The notes beneath the pieces are model-generated. The model made no database searches, had not been told where the DNA came from, and was given only the letters and a program-made list of their open reading frames with translations. Made by a program: the position numbers and the translations under genes. DNA of 26,056 bases from an uncultured Lachnospiraceae bacterium (lineage in GTDB: Bacteria; Bacillota_A; Clostridia; Lachnospirales; Lachnospiraceae): NCBI GenBank assembly GCA_902801585.1, contig CADCIU010000040.1, positions 1-26,056 of the forward strand, written 5' to 3'. Positions 15,213 to 22,914 of this stretch are shown here, piece after piece (position 1 is the stretch's first letter; every line of letters begins with the position of its first letter).

Positions 15213-15767
15213 GTGGGAGACGAATTAAACTTAAATGCGGACGAACAAGTAGTGGACAGAATGAGCAAGGTTGGATACGGGGGATTTTGGTCATTCAACA
15301 ATGAGCTGATCCTGACAAATCAGAATGTCATTCTCGTGAAGAAGGGATTTTTGGGCGACACACAGGAAGTGGTCAAGTTTCCGCTCAGCAGCATTCGCGT
15401 TGCGAACGGCCAGGTGCAGGCGAAGATCGGGCACCCGGATAACGTGACGCATACGCTGGATCTGTACTTGGACAAAGGCATGGAGAGCTTTCGCTTTGAG
15501 TGGGAAAGCGATGTGCAGAAATGGATCGATAAGATCACGGAATTGATCACAGGCGTGAAGGTCGAGCGCGACGAGTTTGCCTGGGTCGGCGATACACTGG
15601 CAATGGCGGAATCGGTCACGAATACGATCAATAACCTCAAGAGCTCCTTGGGAATCAAATCCACGGAACAGGTCTCGATCAAGTGTCCTTCCTGCGGCGC
15701 CGGACTGACGGGAACAAAAGGAGAGACCGTGCAGTGCCCGTATTGCGGCACATACGTGACGCTTTGA
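15213..15767 (+). CDS. PH-like domain protein with C-terminal zinc ribbon
   Basis: This 184-aa protein starts at GTG; GGAGG lies eight bases upstream and no better start exists nearby. The N-terminal half (about 25-110) reads like a bacterial PH (GRAM-like) domain: ELILTNQNVILVKKGFLG, then VVKFPLSSIRVANG, ending in a helix with W (FRFEWESDVQKWIDKI). A linker helix (about 120-150) leads to CPSCGAGLTGTKGETVQCPY with a second CxxC (CPYCGTYV), a zinc ribbon at the very end. This architecture is common in clostridia as 'hypothetical' or SHOCT/zinc-ribbon proteins; the function is not known. It is single-gene and faces the gpx gene across a shared bidirectional terminator. Confidence 0.75.
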   Translation: MGDELNLNADEQVVDRMSKVGYGGFWSFNNELILTNQNVILVKKGFLGDTQEVVKFPLSSIRVANGQVQAKIGHPDNVTHTLDLYLDKGMESFRFEWESDVQKWIDKITELITGVKVERDEFAWVGDTLAMAESVTNTINNLKSSLGIKSTEQVSIKCPSCGAGLTGTKGETVQCPYCGTYVTL

Positions 15768-15865
15768 GATCAAGATCTGCTGAGGCATCTGAGGTATCTG
15801 CAGATTGCCTGGTAGCAGCTTAGACAGATTGACTGAATCGAATGAAAACTTAAAATGAACAGCAA

Positions 15866-15921
15866 AAAGGCTGCCGCAAAAGCGATGAATCAGATTTTTT
15901 CTCGCTTATGCGGCAGCCTTT
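15866..15921. terminator. Bidirectional terminator between the zinc-ribbon gene and gpx
   Basis: AAAGGCTGCCGCAAAAGCG (15866-15884) pairs with CGCTTATGCGGCAGCCTTT (15903-15921) with one mismatch in 19, around an 18-base loop. It serves convergent genes: on the minus strand the stem ends in a T5 run, on the plus strand in TTT. It lies 98 bases after one stop and 54 after the other. Confidence 0.85.
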
Positions 15922-15975
15922 AATGCAATATTTACAGGACAGTATTTTCGGAAGCGAAGGTTGTGAAACAGTCTT

Positions 15976-16533
15976 TTATGCTTTCTGCTCCAGAGCAGCA
16001 GCCACTGCAGCTCTGACTTCTTTCATATCTACAGTGGGTTCGAATCTGGCGATGACATTACCTTCTCTGTCGATCAGGAACTTGGTAAAATTCCATTTGA
16101 TGTAAGCCTTGTCGCCGAACGTCTTGTTGTTCATATCCGAGAATTTCTTCAGCGCTGCGAGCTTGATCCCTTTGCCGAAACCTTCGAAGGGCTTCTCTGT
16201 GGCAAGCCAGACAAACAGCGGATTCGCGTTGTCACCGTTCACATCGATCTTCTTGAACTGAGGGAACTCGGTGCCGAACTTGAGCGTGCAAAACTCGTGG
16301 ATCTCATCATCGCTGCCGGGCGCCTGATTGGCAAACTGGTTGCAGGGGAAGTCCAGGATCTCAAAGCCCTGGTCTTTCATGTCCCTGTACATGGCCTCCA
16401 GCAGATCATAGTGAGGAGTGAAGCCGCACCCGGTCGCTGTATTGACGATCAGCAGGACTTTGCCCTTATATTCTGATAAGCTGACATCGTTTCCTTTTCT
16501 GTCCGTTACTGTGAAATCATATACTGTACTCAT
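15976..16533 (-). CDS. Glutathione peroxidase-family thiol peroxidase (Cys type)
   Basis: The 185-aa product has NTATGCGFTPHYDLLEAMY with the peroxidatic C36 (Cys, not Sec). The tetrad partners are Q66 in FPCNQFANQ and W147/N148 in IKWNFTKFLIDREG. C82 in EFCTLKFGTEFP aligns with the resolving cysteine of thioredoxin-dependent family members, so thioredoxin rather than glutathione is the likely reductant. It reduces H2O2 and organic hydroperoxides in the cytosol, which suits an anaerobe facing oxygen. AGGGG precedes the ATG. It is monocistronic, with its own promoter carrying two palindromes and a terminator shared with the convergent gene. Confidence 0.93.
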   Translation of the reverse strand: MSTVYDFTVTDRKGNDVSLSEYKGKVLLIVNTATGCGFTPHYDLLEAMYRDMKDQGFEILDFPCNQFANQAPGSDDEIHEFCTLKFGTEFPQFKKIDVNGDNANPLFVWLATEKPFEGFGKGIKLAALKKFSDMNNKTFGDKAYIKWNFTKFLIDREGNVIARFEPTVDMKEVRAAVAAALEQKA

Positions 16534-16567
16534 TTTTTATATATCCCCTTTCTGAATGTTTCGATTT

Positions 16568-16607
16568 AATACAATTGTATTGTACCAAATTTATTTGGAG
16601 ATGGCAA
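16568..16607 (-). promoter_or_regulatory. gpx promoter with two palindromic operator candidates
   Basis: On the minus strand TTGCCA (16602-16607), exactly 17 bases, then TACAAT (16579-16584) form a good promoter 46 bases upstream of the gpx ATG. CCAAAT-N2-ATTTGG (16585-16598) fills the spacer, and the 14-bp palindrome AATACAATTGTATT (16568-16581) overlaps the -10 and the start of transcription. The latter contains TACAATTGTA, similar to MarR/OhrR-type sites (TACAATT half sites). Confidence 0.65.
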
Positions 16608-16680
16608 GACTGTTTTTAAACGGTTTTTTGTTTTTTTGATCAAAATTTTGCGGCCGGCGGGTAAAGGCCAAAACAAAGTA

Positions 16681-16711
16681 TTGGACTCCTTTACGGCTAT
16701 CCTGTGATAAA
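16681..16711 (+). promoter_or_regulatory. Candidate promoter of the Ldh/AEC operon
   Basis: TTGGAC (16681-16686) is followed after 19 bases by GATAAA (16706-16711), preceded by TGT (TGn extension). It lies 31 bases upstream of the dehydrogenase ATG. The spacing is long; the extended -10 may compensate. Confidence 0.4.
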
Positions 16712-16742
16712 ATATTAATAACTGTTCGAGAAAGGAGTGCTT

Positions 16743-17864
16743 ATGTCTCATATTTATCTGAAACTTGATGTATTGAAAGTATTTTGCGAGGAAGCGTTTC
16801 AACGATTTGGATTTACCAAAGAAGAGGCGCAGATCATCACGGATGTTCTGCTGCTGTCGGATAAATACGGGATCGAGTCCCACGGAATGCAGCGCCTCGT
16901 CCGCTATCACAAAGGGATCAGGAACAATATCATCAAAGTACACGCAAAACCGGAGATCGTATTTGAGACACCCGTCTCTGCCGTGATCGAGGGACACGAC
17001 GGAATGGGGCAGCTCATCGGAGTCTTCGGAATGAAGACGGCGATCGAGAAGGCCAAAAAGTCCGGGATGGCGATCGTGACCGCGCGCAATTCCAATCATT
17101 ACGGGATCGCGGGTTATTATGCCAAGATGGCCAGCGACCAGGGGCTCATCGGAATGTCCTTTACGAACTCTGAGGCCATCATGGTCCCCACATTCGCCAG
17201 AAAAGCCATGCTGGGGAGCAACCCGATCGCCATTTCGGCGCCGGCGGACCCGTATCCGTTCTTTTTCGATGCCTCCACGACCGTTGTCACAAGAGGCAAA
17301 CTGGAGATGTACCACAAGGCGGAGAAGCCGCTGCATGACGGATGGGCGCTGGACGAAAACGGAAAGGCCTGCAACGACGCGGGGCGCGTACTGAAGAATA
17401 TATCAGGCAAGAAGGGCGGCGGTATTATGCCGCTGGGCAGGAATGAGGAGTATTCAGGAAGCCACAAAGGATATGGCTACGGCATGATCTGTGAGATCTT
17501 CACGTCGATCCTGTCACTGGGCATGACCTCCAACCATACGCACATTGACGGGAAGGGCGGTACCTGCCATGGCTTTATCGCCATCGATCCCGCATGTTTC
17601 GGCGACCCGGAGGAGATCAAAAAGAATCTGTCCGTTTTCCTGCAGGAACTGCGGGATGCGCCCAAGGCGGAAGGACAGGACAGGATCTATACACATGGCG
17701 AGAAAGAGCATTTTGCCCTGGAACGCGTGCAGAAGGAGGGCGTTGCCGTCGACGAAAAGACAGTCATCGAGATGATGCGTCTGGCTAACGATCTGAAGAT
17801 CGATTTCTCTGATTTCTTCGGCAATCTGCGCACGGAAGACGGTCTTTATGCCAGTCTGTACTGA
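16743..17864 (+). CDS. Ldh-family (malate/L-lactate dehydrogenase type) NAD(P)-dependent oxidoreductase
   Basis: The ATG at 16743 follows AAAGGAG by five bases (373 aa); an in-frame GTG at 16737 sits within the ribosome site. The Ldh_2 family fold is clear from SDKYGIESHGMQRLVRY (H47), VTARNSNHYGIAGYYA (H119, the catalytic His motif), LGSNPIAISAP and GYGMICEIFTSILSLG. The family oxidises 2-hydroxy acids such as malate, lactate, ureidoglycolate or sulfolactate with NAD(P); it is unrelated to classical Rossmann LDH. The exact substrate is open. The AEC-family permease starts 55 bases downstream, suggesting uptake or export of the same organic acid. The promoter is divergent from gpx. Confidence 0.9.
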   Translation: MSHIYLKLDVLKVFCEEAFQRFGFTKEEAQIITDVLLLSDKYGIESHGMQRLVRYHKGIRNNIIKVHAKPEIVFETPVSAVIEGHDGMGQLIGVFGMKTAIEKAKKSGMAIVTARNSNHYGIAGYYAKMASDQGLIGMSFTNSEAIMVPTFARKAMLGSNPIAISAPADPYPFFFDASTTVVTRGKLEMYHKAEKPLHDGWALDENGKACNDAGRVLKNISGKKGGGIMPLGRNEEYSGSHKGYGYGMICEIFTSILSLGMTSNHTHIDGKGGTCHGFIAIDPACFGDPEEIKKNLSVFLQELRDAPKAEGQDRIYTHGEKEHFALERVQKEGVAVDEKTVIEMMRLANDLKIDFSDFFGNLRTEDGLYASLY

Positions 17865-17919
17865 TCGTCCCGCACGGATTGTCCTGCACTGATTGCTCTG
17901 CCTTAAGGAGAACACGTCC

Positions 17920-18861
17920 ATGATAGCAATGCTGCGGCTGCAGTTTATCATATTCGCACTGATCGGCATCGGATTCTACGCGCGCAGGAAGGGGATGGTC
18001 GGCAGGGAAGGACAGAAGAATATCACTGACCTTGTGATCCGTGTCATATTGCCCTGCAATATAGTCACCTCTTTTGTACAGGAGCTGCCGGCCAGTGCCC
18101 TGCGCGACTGCATCACCATATTCCTGATCTCTGTCTGCGCTGAGATCATGTGCATGCTCTATTCCAAACTGGCGTATCGGAATGTCGAAGAGCGCAGGAG
18201 GAAATGCCTTACCTACGGGATCCTGGTCTCCAATGCCGGATTTCTGGGAAATCCCGTCGCGGAAGGCGTCTACGGTCCCATGGGACTGATGCTGGCCAGC
18301 GTCTACCTGATCCCCGTGCGAGTGATCATGTGGTCCAAAGGGATCGCGCTCTTCGGAGGAGAATCAAACAAAAGGGAAACGATCAAAAAAGTGATCACCC
18401 ATCCCTGTGTCCTCGCCTGTATGATCGGTGTTGTCATCATGCTGACGGAGCTTTTCGCCGGGATCGCACTTGTCCCCGAATGGATCTTCAGCCTGCTCCA
18501 GACGATCGGAAGGTGCAACACGGCGCTGTCCATGATGGTGATCGGCATGATCCTGTCAGATATTGAGCCGTCGCAGCTTTTGGATAAACTGGTGCTCCGC
18601 TACACGGCAGAGAGGCTGCTCATTGTGCCGGGGATACTGGGGATCATACTCTTTTCTCTGTACAGGATCGGACTGGTCTCGGGACTTGCCCCGCAGCTGT
18701 CCGTCCTGCTGGCGGCCATGCCTGCTCCTGCAACGACGAGCATGCTCTCGTCCAAGTATGACTGCGCGCCGGATTTTGCCACCAAAATGGTCATCACATC
18801 GACGCTCTGCTCGATCCCGACGATCTTCCTCTGGGGCCTTCTGCTCAAAGCCAGCGGGTGA
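17920..18861 (+). CDS. AEC-family (auxin efflux carrier-like) organic acid permease
   Basis: I place the start at the ATG at 17920, nine bases after AAGGAG (313 aa). About ten membrane helices fall into two halves, with the family-typical LQFIIFALIGIGFYARRKGMV at the start and YGILVSNAGFLGNPVAEGVYG in the middle (the NAGFLGxP crossover motif). The C-terminal half has MVIGMILSD and AAMPAPATTSMLSSKY. Bacterial AEC proteins transport malate, lactate, malonate or similar acids. Location right after an Ldh-type dehydrogenase gives the best clue to substrate. The 183 bases after the stop are T-rich, with no clear hairpin terminator. Confidence 0.87.
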   Translation: MIAMLRLQFIIFALIGIGFYARRKGMVGREGQKNITDLVIRVILPCNIVTSFVQELPASALRDCITIFLISVCAEIMCMLYSKLAYRNVEERRRKCLTYGILVSNAGFLGNPVAEGVYGPMGLMLASVYLIPVRVIMWSKGIALFGGESNKRETIKKVITHPCVLACMIGVVIMLTELFAGIALVPEWIFSLLQTIGRCNTALSMMVIGMILSDIEPSQLLDKLVLRYTAERLLIVPGILGIILFSLYRIGLVSGLAPQLSVLLAAMPAPATTSMLSSKYDCAPDFATKMVITSTLCSIPTIFLWGLLLKASG

Positions 18862-19044
18862 GTTTTTAAATGTATTCTTTTTAATATGCATTCTTTTTTT
18901 AATGTGATCTTAATGTTCCTCTCAGGATGTTTTTATTTTGCGGCGGTATTCTTTTCTTACATCAAAGGTGAGCAGAGAAAACCCAAGATGCGATCACTAT
19001 GAAAGCAAAGCAAATAAAACAGTACAACATTCGGAGGTATGACC

Positions 19045-19590
19045 ATGGAAATGATCGAAAAAGTGGAACGTCTCAGAGAGAAAGCAAACGTATCTTATGA
19101 GGAAGCAAAGGCAGCGCTGGAGCAGACGGGAGGAGATCTTCTGGATGCCATCGTCCTGCTCGAGCGGCAGGGAAAGGTCAAAGAGCCGGCACACAGCACT
19201 TTCTCGACAGAATATGAGGAGCAGAAAGAGTATATCAAGGTCAGGGACAAGGTGGAAGAGCAGGAGAACTCCGCTCCCAGCATGGGCCGCACGATCGGCA
19301 GACTGTTCAGGGGGCTGATCCGCTTCATCAAACAGACGACCTTCATCGTGACCAAAGGCGAGGACACAGTCTTTACGATGCCCACACTGATCTTTGCCCT
19401 CCTGCTGTTCTTCTTCTGGGAGGTGCTCGCGCCCGTCATGGTCATCGCACTGTTCTTCGGAGTGCGGTATTCCTTCGAGGGAGAGGAAGAGGCGGAAAAG
19501 GCCAACTCGATCCTGCACAAGGCCGGTGATTTTGCACAGGACGTCAAAAGCGAGTTTACGAAAAATGAAAGCGGCTCTGAGGAGTCATAA
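19045..19590 (+). CDS. UBA-like/DUF4342 membrane protein
   Basis: The ATG at 19045 is seven bases after GGAGG (181 aa); an in-frame ATG at 19039 is too close to that site. Residues 1-45 form a UBA/TS-N-like three-helix domain (EKANVSYEEAKAALEQTGGD, LLDAIVLLERQG), as in elongation factor Ts and NAC. A charged linker follows, then a DUF4342-type region: FIVTKGEDTVFTMP, then a hydrophobic stretch of about 35 residues (LIFALLLFFFWEVLAPVMVIALFFG), probably one or two helices, and an acidic tail. The function is unknown. It stands 20 bases before the response regulator gene and heads that operon, so it is probably an accessory or target of the two-component system (inference). Confidence 0.8.
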   Translation: MEMIEKVERLREKANVSYEEAKAALEQTGGDLLDAIVLLERQGKVKEPAHSTFSTEYEEQKEYIKVRDKVEEQENSAPSMGRTIGRLFRGLIRFIKQTTFIVTKGEDTVFTMPTLIFALLLFFFWEVLAPVMVIALFFGVRYSFEGEEEAEKANSILHKAGDFAQDVKSEFTKNESGSEES

Positions 19591-19610
19591 CAGATCGCGA
19601 GGAAGGAAAA

Positions 19611-20327
19611 ATGAACGCAAGCATTCTCCTGGTGGAAGATGAAGAAAAACTGGCGAGATTCGTGGAACTTGAGCTGATGCACGAGGGATATCAGGTGGAG
19701 AAATCCGGAAACGGCAGAGAGGCGCTGGAAATGGCGCTGAAGAACAGCTACGACCTGATCCTTCTGGACATTATGCTGCCGGGCCTGAACGGGCTGGAAG
19801 TACTGCGGAGACTTTTGAAAGAAAAGGAAGTGCCGGTGATCCTTCTCACCGCAAGAGATGCTGTGATGGACAAGGTTTCGGGACTGGACGCAGGTGCGGT
19901 GGATTATATCACGAAACCTTTCGCGATCGAAGAACTGCTGGCAAGGATCCGCGTGGCGCTCAAGCTCCACGCGGGTCATTGGGCTGCCGGTCAGGGAAAC
20001 GGGAGCCCAGACCGCGAAGAGGGCGTTTTCAAGTGGCAGGATCTGGTGCTCGACGACCGGCGCCATCAGGTCCGGTATGCGGGGCACGAGGTAAATCTGA
20101 CCAACAGAGAATTCCTCATGCTGAAGACTCTGCTCGAGAACCGGGACATTGTTCTGTCCAGAGATACGCTGCTCAATAAGGTCTGCGGGTATGACTACGC
20201 GGGAGAGACCAATGTCGTGGACGTCTATATCCGCTATCTGCGGTCCAAGATTGACGACGTGTTCGGGGTCAAAATGATCCGGACAGTCAGAGGAGTCGGC
20301 TATGTCATTAAATCAGAGACAGAGTGA
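19611..20327 (+). CDS. OmpR/PhoB-family response regulator
   Basis: The 238-aa product has a receiver domain with D10/E11, phospho-acceptor D53 in LILLDIMLPGLNG, T80 in ILLTARDA and K102 in ITKPFA. A winged-helix DNA-binding domain follows (about 140-235): VNLTNREFLMLKTLLENRD, DVYIRYLRSKID and RTVRGVGYVIK. All key residues are present. GGAAGG precedes the ATG. Its end overlaps the kinase start by 26 bases, so the pair is translationally coupled. It is expected to control transcription when phosphorylated by the kinase; no obvious repeated binding site was found in the window. Confidence 0.95.
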   Translation: MNASILLVEDEEKLARFVELELMHEGYQVEKSGNGREALEMALKNSYDLILLDIMLPGLNGLEVLRRLLKEKEVPVILLTARDAVMDKVSGLDAGAVDYITKPFAIEELLARIRVALKLHAGHWAAGQGNGSPDREEGVFKWQDLVLDDRRHQVRYAGHEVNLTNREFLMLKTLLENRDIVLSRDTLLNKVCGYDYAGETNVVDVYIRYLRSKIDDVFGVKMIRTVRGVGYVIKSETE

Positions 20328-21630
20328 TGCGGAGCAGGGAGAGCACGCGGCCGCCGCGAGAAAAAGGCGCGGCTCTTTTGACGAGCAGCGCCGCATGTCG
20401 TCGATCACGAGAAGACTCCACTGGTATATGCTCCGGGGTAAGATTGCCCGCTTTATCATTACAGATCTCCTGCTTTTCGTCCTTCTTGCCTTCGGCTGGT
20501 GTGCGGGGCAGGAATACGCGGCGCTGGGGATGGTCTTTTCCGGGAATACAAGAAGTTTTGAAGTGGTGCAGACAGCAGCGGAACCAGGAGTAGATCTGAT
20601 CTACAGGGTTGCCTCAGAGGAGGGAACCCTGCTTTTGTCTGCCTCCTGCCTGGTGCCGCTGATCGTGATCGCATCGGCCGCCGCCGGCATTATGGTCCTT
20701 CATTTTCTGGAAGTTTTGTTCTCTTATTATCGGGAGGACAGAGCCATCCGCAGGATCCTCGCGCCGATCAATGAGATCGCGCTGCGGGCGGATGAGCTGA
20801 GCAGACTGTCTTTTACCGAAGACAAATACCAGATGATCGAGGATGCGCTGGAGAATATCCATCCGGAGCAGGCAGAAGCCGAGGGACCTCTCTCTTTTGG
20901 CGACTCCGACCTGATCGGCGTGGAAGCGGCCATGAACAACCTGCTCCTGCGCATGCGGGACACACTGCGGCAGCAGTCCCGATTTGTGAACGACGCGTCC
21001 CATGAGCTCAGGACGCCCATCGCGGTGATCCAGGGCTATGCCAACATGCTGGACAGGTGGGGGAAGACGGACGAAAAGATCCTCGAAGAAGGGATCGGCG
21101 CGATCAAGAACGAGGCGGACCACATGAATTACCTGGTGGAACAGCTCCTGTTCCTTGCCAGGGGAGACAGCGGCAGGACCCATCTGAACAAACAGACGGT
21201 GAAGACCGATGATCTCATGCGGGAAATCTATGAGGAGTCGCTGATGATCGACGAGGCGCACCGCTACCGCTTCAAAGACAGCGGGGAGGCGGCGGAAGTG
21301 ACCATCGATCCGGGCCTTATGAAGCAGGCAGTGAGGATTCTCATTGACAACGCCGCAAAATATACACCTGAGGGAGAAGAAATCCTTTTGTCATACGGAA
21401 AGAATGAGAAGGGCGACCCTTTCCTGCAGGTGCAGGATCTGGGGCAGGGGATCAGCGAATCCGAGCTGCCGCACATTTTCGAGCGCTTTTTCAGGGCGGA
21501 CGAGGCGCGGGGCAGTGCAGGCACAGGCCTCGGCCTCTCGATCGCAAAGTGGATCGTGGACAAGCACGGCGGGCATTTCGAGGTGCTCACCCGAAAGGAT
21601 CTGGGGACCAGGATCCGGATCGTGCTGTAG
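20302..21630 (+). CDS. Sensor histidine kinase
   Basis: The 442-aa product has an unusually long, charged cytosolic N-terminus (about 45 residues) before TM1 (about 47-69). A short extracytoplasmic loop of about 40 residues and TM2 (about 108-137) follow. Then come a HAMP-like linker, a HisKA domain with H234 in FVNDASHELRTPIAVIQGY, and an HATPase domain with N350 (ILIDNAAKYTPEG), DLGQGIS, FERFFRAD and GTGLGLSIAKWIVDKHGG. AGGAG six bases upstream of the ATG lies inside the regulator gene. The small outer loop suggests it senses membrane state or a partner protein rather than a soluble ligand; the UBA/DUF4342 protein and the downstream lipoprotein are candidates (inference). Confidence 0.94.
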   Translation: MSLNQRQSDAEQGEHAAAARKRRGSFDEQRRMSSITRRLHWYMLRGKIARFIITDLLLFVLLAFGWCAGQEYAALGMVFSGNTRSFEVVQTAAEPGVDLIYRVASEEGTLLLSASCLVPLIVIASAAAGIMVLHFLEVLFSYYREDRAIRRILAPINEIALRADELSRLSFTEDKYQMIEDALENIHPEQAEAEGPLSFGDSDLIGVEAAMNNLLLRMRDTLRQQSRFVNDASHELRTPIAVIQGYANMLDRWGKTDEKILEEGIGAIKNEADHMNYLVEQLLFLARGDSGRTHLNKQTVKTDDLMREIYEESLMIDEAHRYRFKDSGEAAEVTIDPGLMKQAVRILIDNAAKYTPEGEEILLSYGKNEKGDPFLQVQDLGQGISESELPHIFERFFRADEARGSAGTGLGLSIAKWIVDKHGGHFEVLTRKDLGTRIRIVL

Positions 21631-21697
21631 ATGGCAGGGCTGTCAAAAGCCTGCCGGAATTATGGAGCATGAAGGCAGTATCGCAAGGAGGTTTTCA

Positions 21698-22879
21698 ATG
21701 AATTTTGTGTTTATCTCACCGGCATATCCCGTCACATGTGCAGCTTTCTGTGAGCGCTTAAGCGAACAGGGTGTCAACGTACTGGGCATAGGAGACGTGC
21801 CGTATGACACGCTGGGCGACCGGCTGGGGGGAGCGCTGACGGAGTATTACAGGGTCTCTTCTCTTGAGGATTATGATGAGGTTTACCGGGCAGTCGCTTT
21901 TTTCATTCACAAGTACGGAAGGATCGACTGGCTGGAATCACTCAACGAATACTGGCTTCCCTCTGATGCGCGGCTTCGCACGGATTTTAATATCGCCGTC
22001 GGAACCAGAGAGGAGAAGATCGGAGATCTGGTGAAAAAGTCCCGCATGAAGAGGGTATTTCAGGAGGCAGGCATTCCGACTGCGCGGCAGCATATCGTCA
22101 CGGACTTAGAGGCGGGCGAAGCGTTTGTCGCGAAAGTAGGATATCCGGTGATCGTAAAGCCGGATATCGGGGTCGGCGCGAATGGCGCTATGAAGATCGA
22201 AACGAGAGAGGAACTAGTCTCATTCTATGAGGAACTTCCGTCAGAACCCTATGTGATGGAAGAATTCCTGTTCGGCGATATCTGCACATACGACGCGGTT
22301 CTGGATTCGCACTGTGAACCGCTGTTTGAATCCATGTGTACCTATGCCCCGGTCATAGATTCGGTGGCAAACGATGAGAACATTCATTTCTTTACAACAG
22401 CGGATGTTCCTGACCGGCTCCGGGATCTGGGACGGAGGACCGCCAAAGCATTCGGGGCGGACAGGCGATTTGTCCACTTTGAGTTTATTCAGATGACGCG
22501 GGATTATGACGGCATCGGAAAAGCCGGGGATTATGCCGCGATGGAGGTCAACATGCGCCCCGCAGGAGGCCATGACCCGGATATGATGAACTACGCGCAG
22601 TCGATCGATGTGTTCCGCATTTATGCAGAGATGGTCACCTGCGACAGGCGTCTCTCCCCCGAATCGGGAGAATGCTTCATCTGTGCATATGCAGCCCGCA
22701 AGGACGGCCACGAGTTCTCGCACAGTCACGAGGAGATCATGGAGCGCTACGGCGGCGATATTGTGCTGCAGGAGGAGATGCCTCCCATTGACTGGCCTTC
22801 CATGGGACGATATGTGTACATGGCGAAATTCAGGGAAAAAGAGGAGATGGACCGCTATTTTGCATTCGTTCTGGGATGA
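21698..22879 (+). CDS. ATP-grasp domain protein (carboxylate-amine/thiol ligase type)
   Basis: The open frame extends further upstream over the kinase gene, but AAGGAGG six bases before the ATG at 21698 fixes the start (393 aa). An N-terminal Rossmann-like subdomain starts MNFVFISPAYPV. The ATP-grasp core follows: GYPVIVKPDIGVGANGAMKI (about 147-166), EPYVMEEFLFGDICTYDAV and the metal-binding AAMEVNMRPAGGHDPDMMNY (about 283-302; E and N of EVNxRP). The family joins a carboxylate, activated as acyl phosphate, to an amine or thiol. The product is unknown; no biosynthetic partners lie nearby. It sits 67 bases after the kinase and 35 before the lipoprotein on the same strand. Confidence 0.87.
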   Translation: MNFVFISPAYPVTCAAFCERLSEQGVNVLGIGDVPYDTLGDRLGGALTEYYRVSSLEDYDEVYRAVAFFIHKYGRIDWLESLNEYWLPSDARLRTDFNIAVGTREEKIGDLVKKSRMKRVFQEAGIPTARQHIVTDLEAGEAFVAKVGYPVIVKPDIGVGANGAMKIETREELVSFYEELPSEPYVMEEFLFGDICTYDAVLDSHCEPLFESMCTYAPVIDSVANDENIHFFTTADVPDRLRDLGRRTAKAFGADRRFVHFEFIQMTRDYDGIGKAGDYAAMEVNMRPAGGHDPDMMNYAQSIDVFRIYAEMVTCDRRLSPESGECFICAYAARKDGHEFSHSHEEIMERYGGDIVLQEEMPPIDWPSMGRYVYMAKFREKEEMDRYFAFVLG

Positions 22880-22914
22880 AGGCTGAAAGGAGTCTGTAAA
22901 AGGAGGCTGTTGAA

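Noticed and set aside
18862..18900. Terminator after the AEC permease
   Set aside because: The stretch has T runs and two loose ATTCTTTTT repeats, but no stem-loop precedes them.
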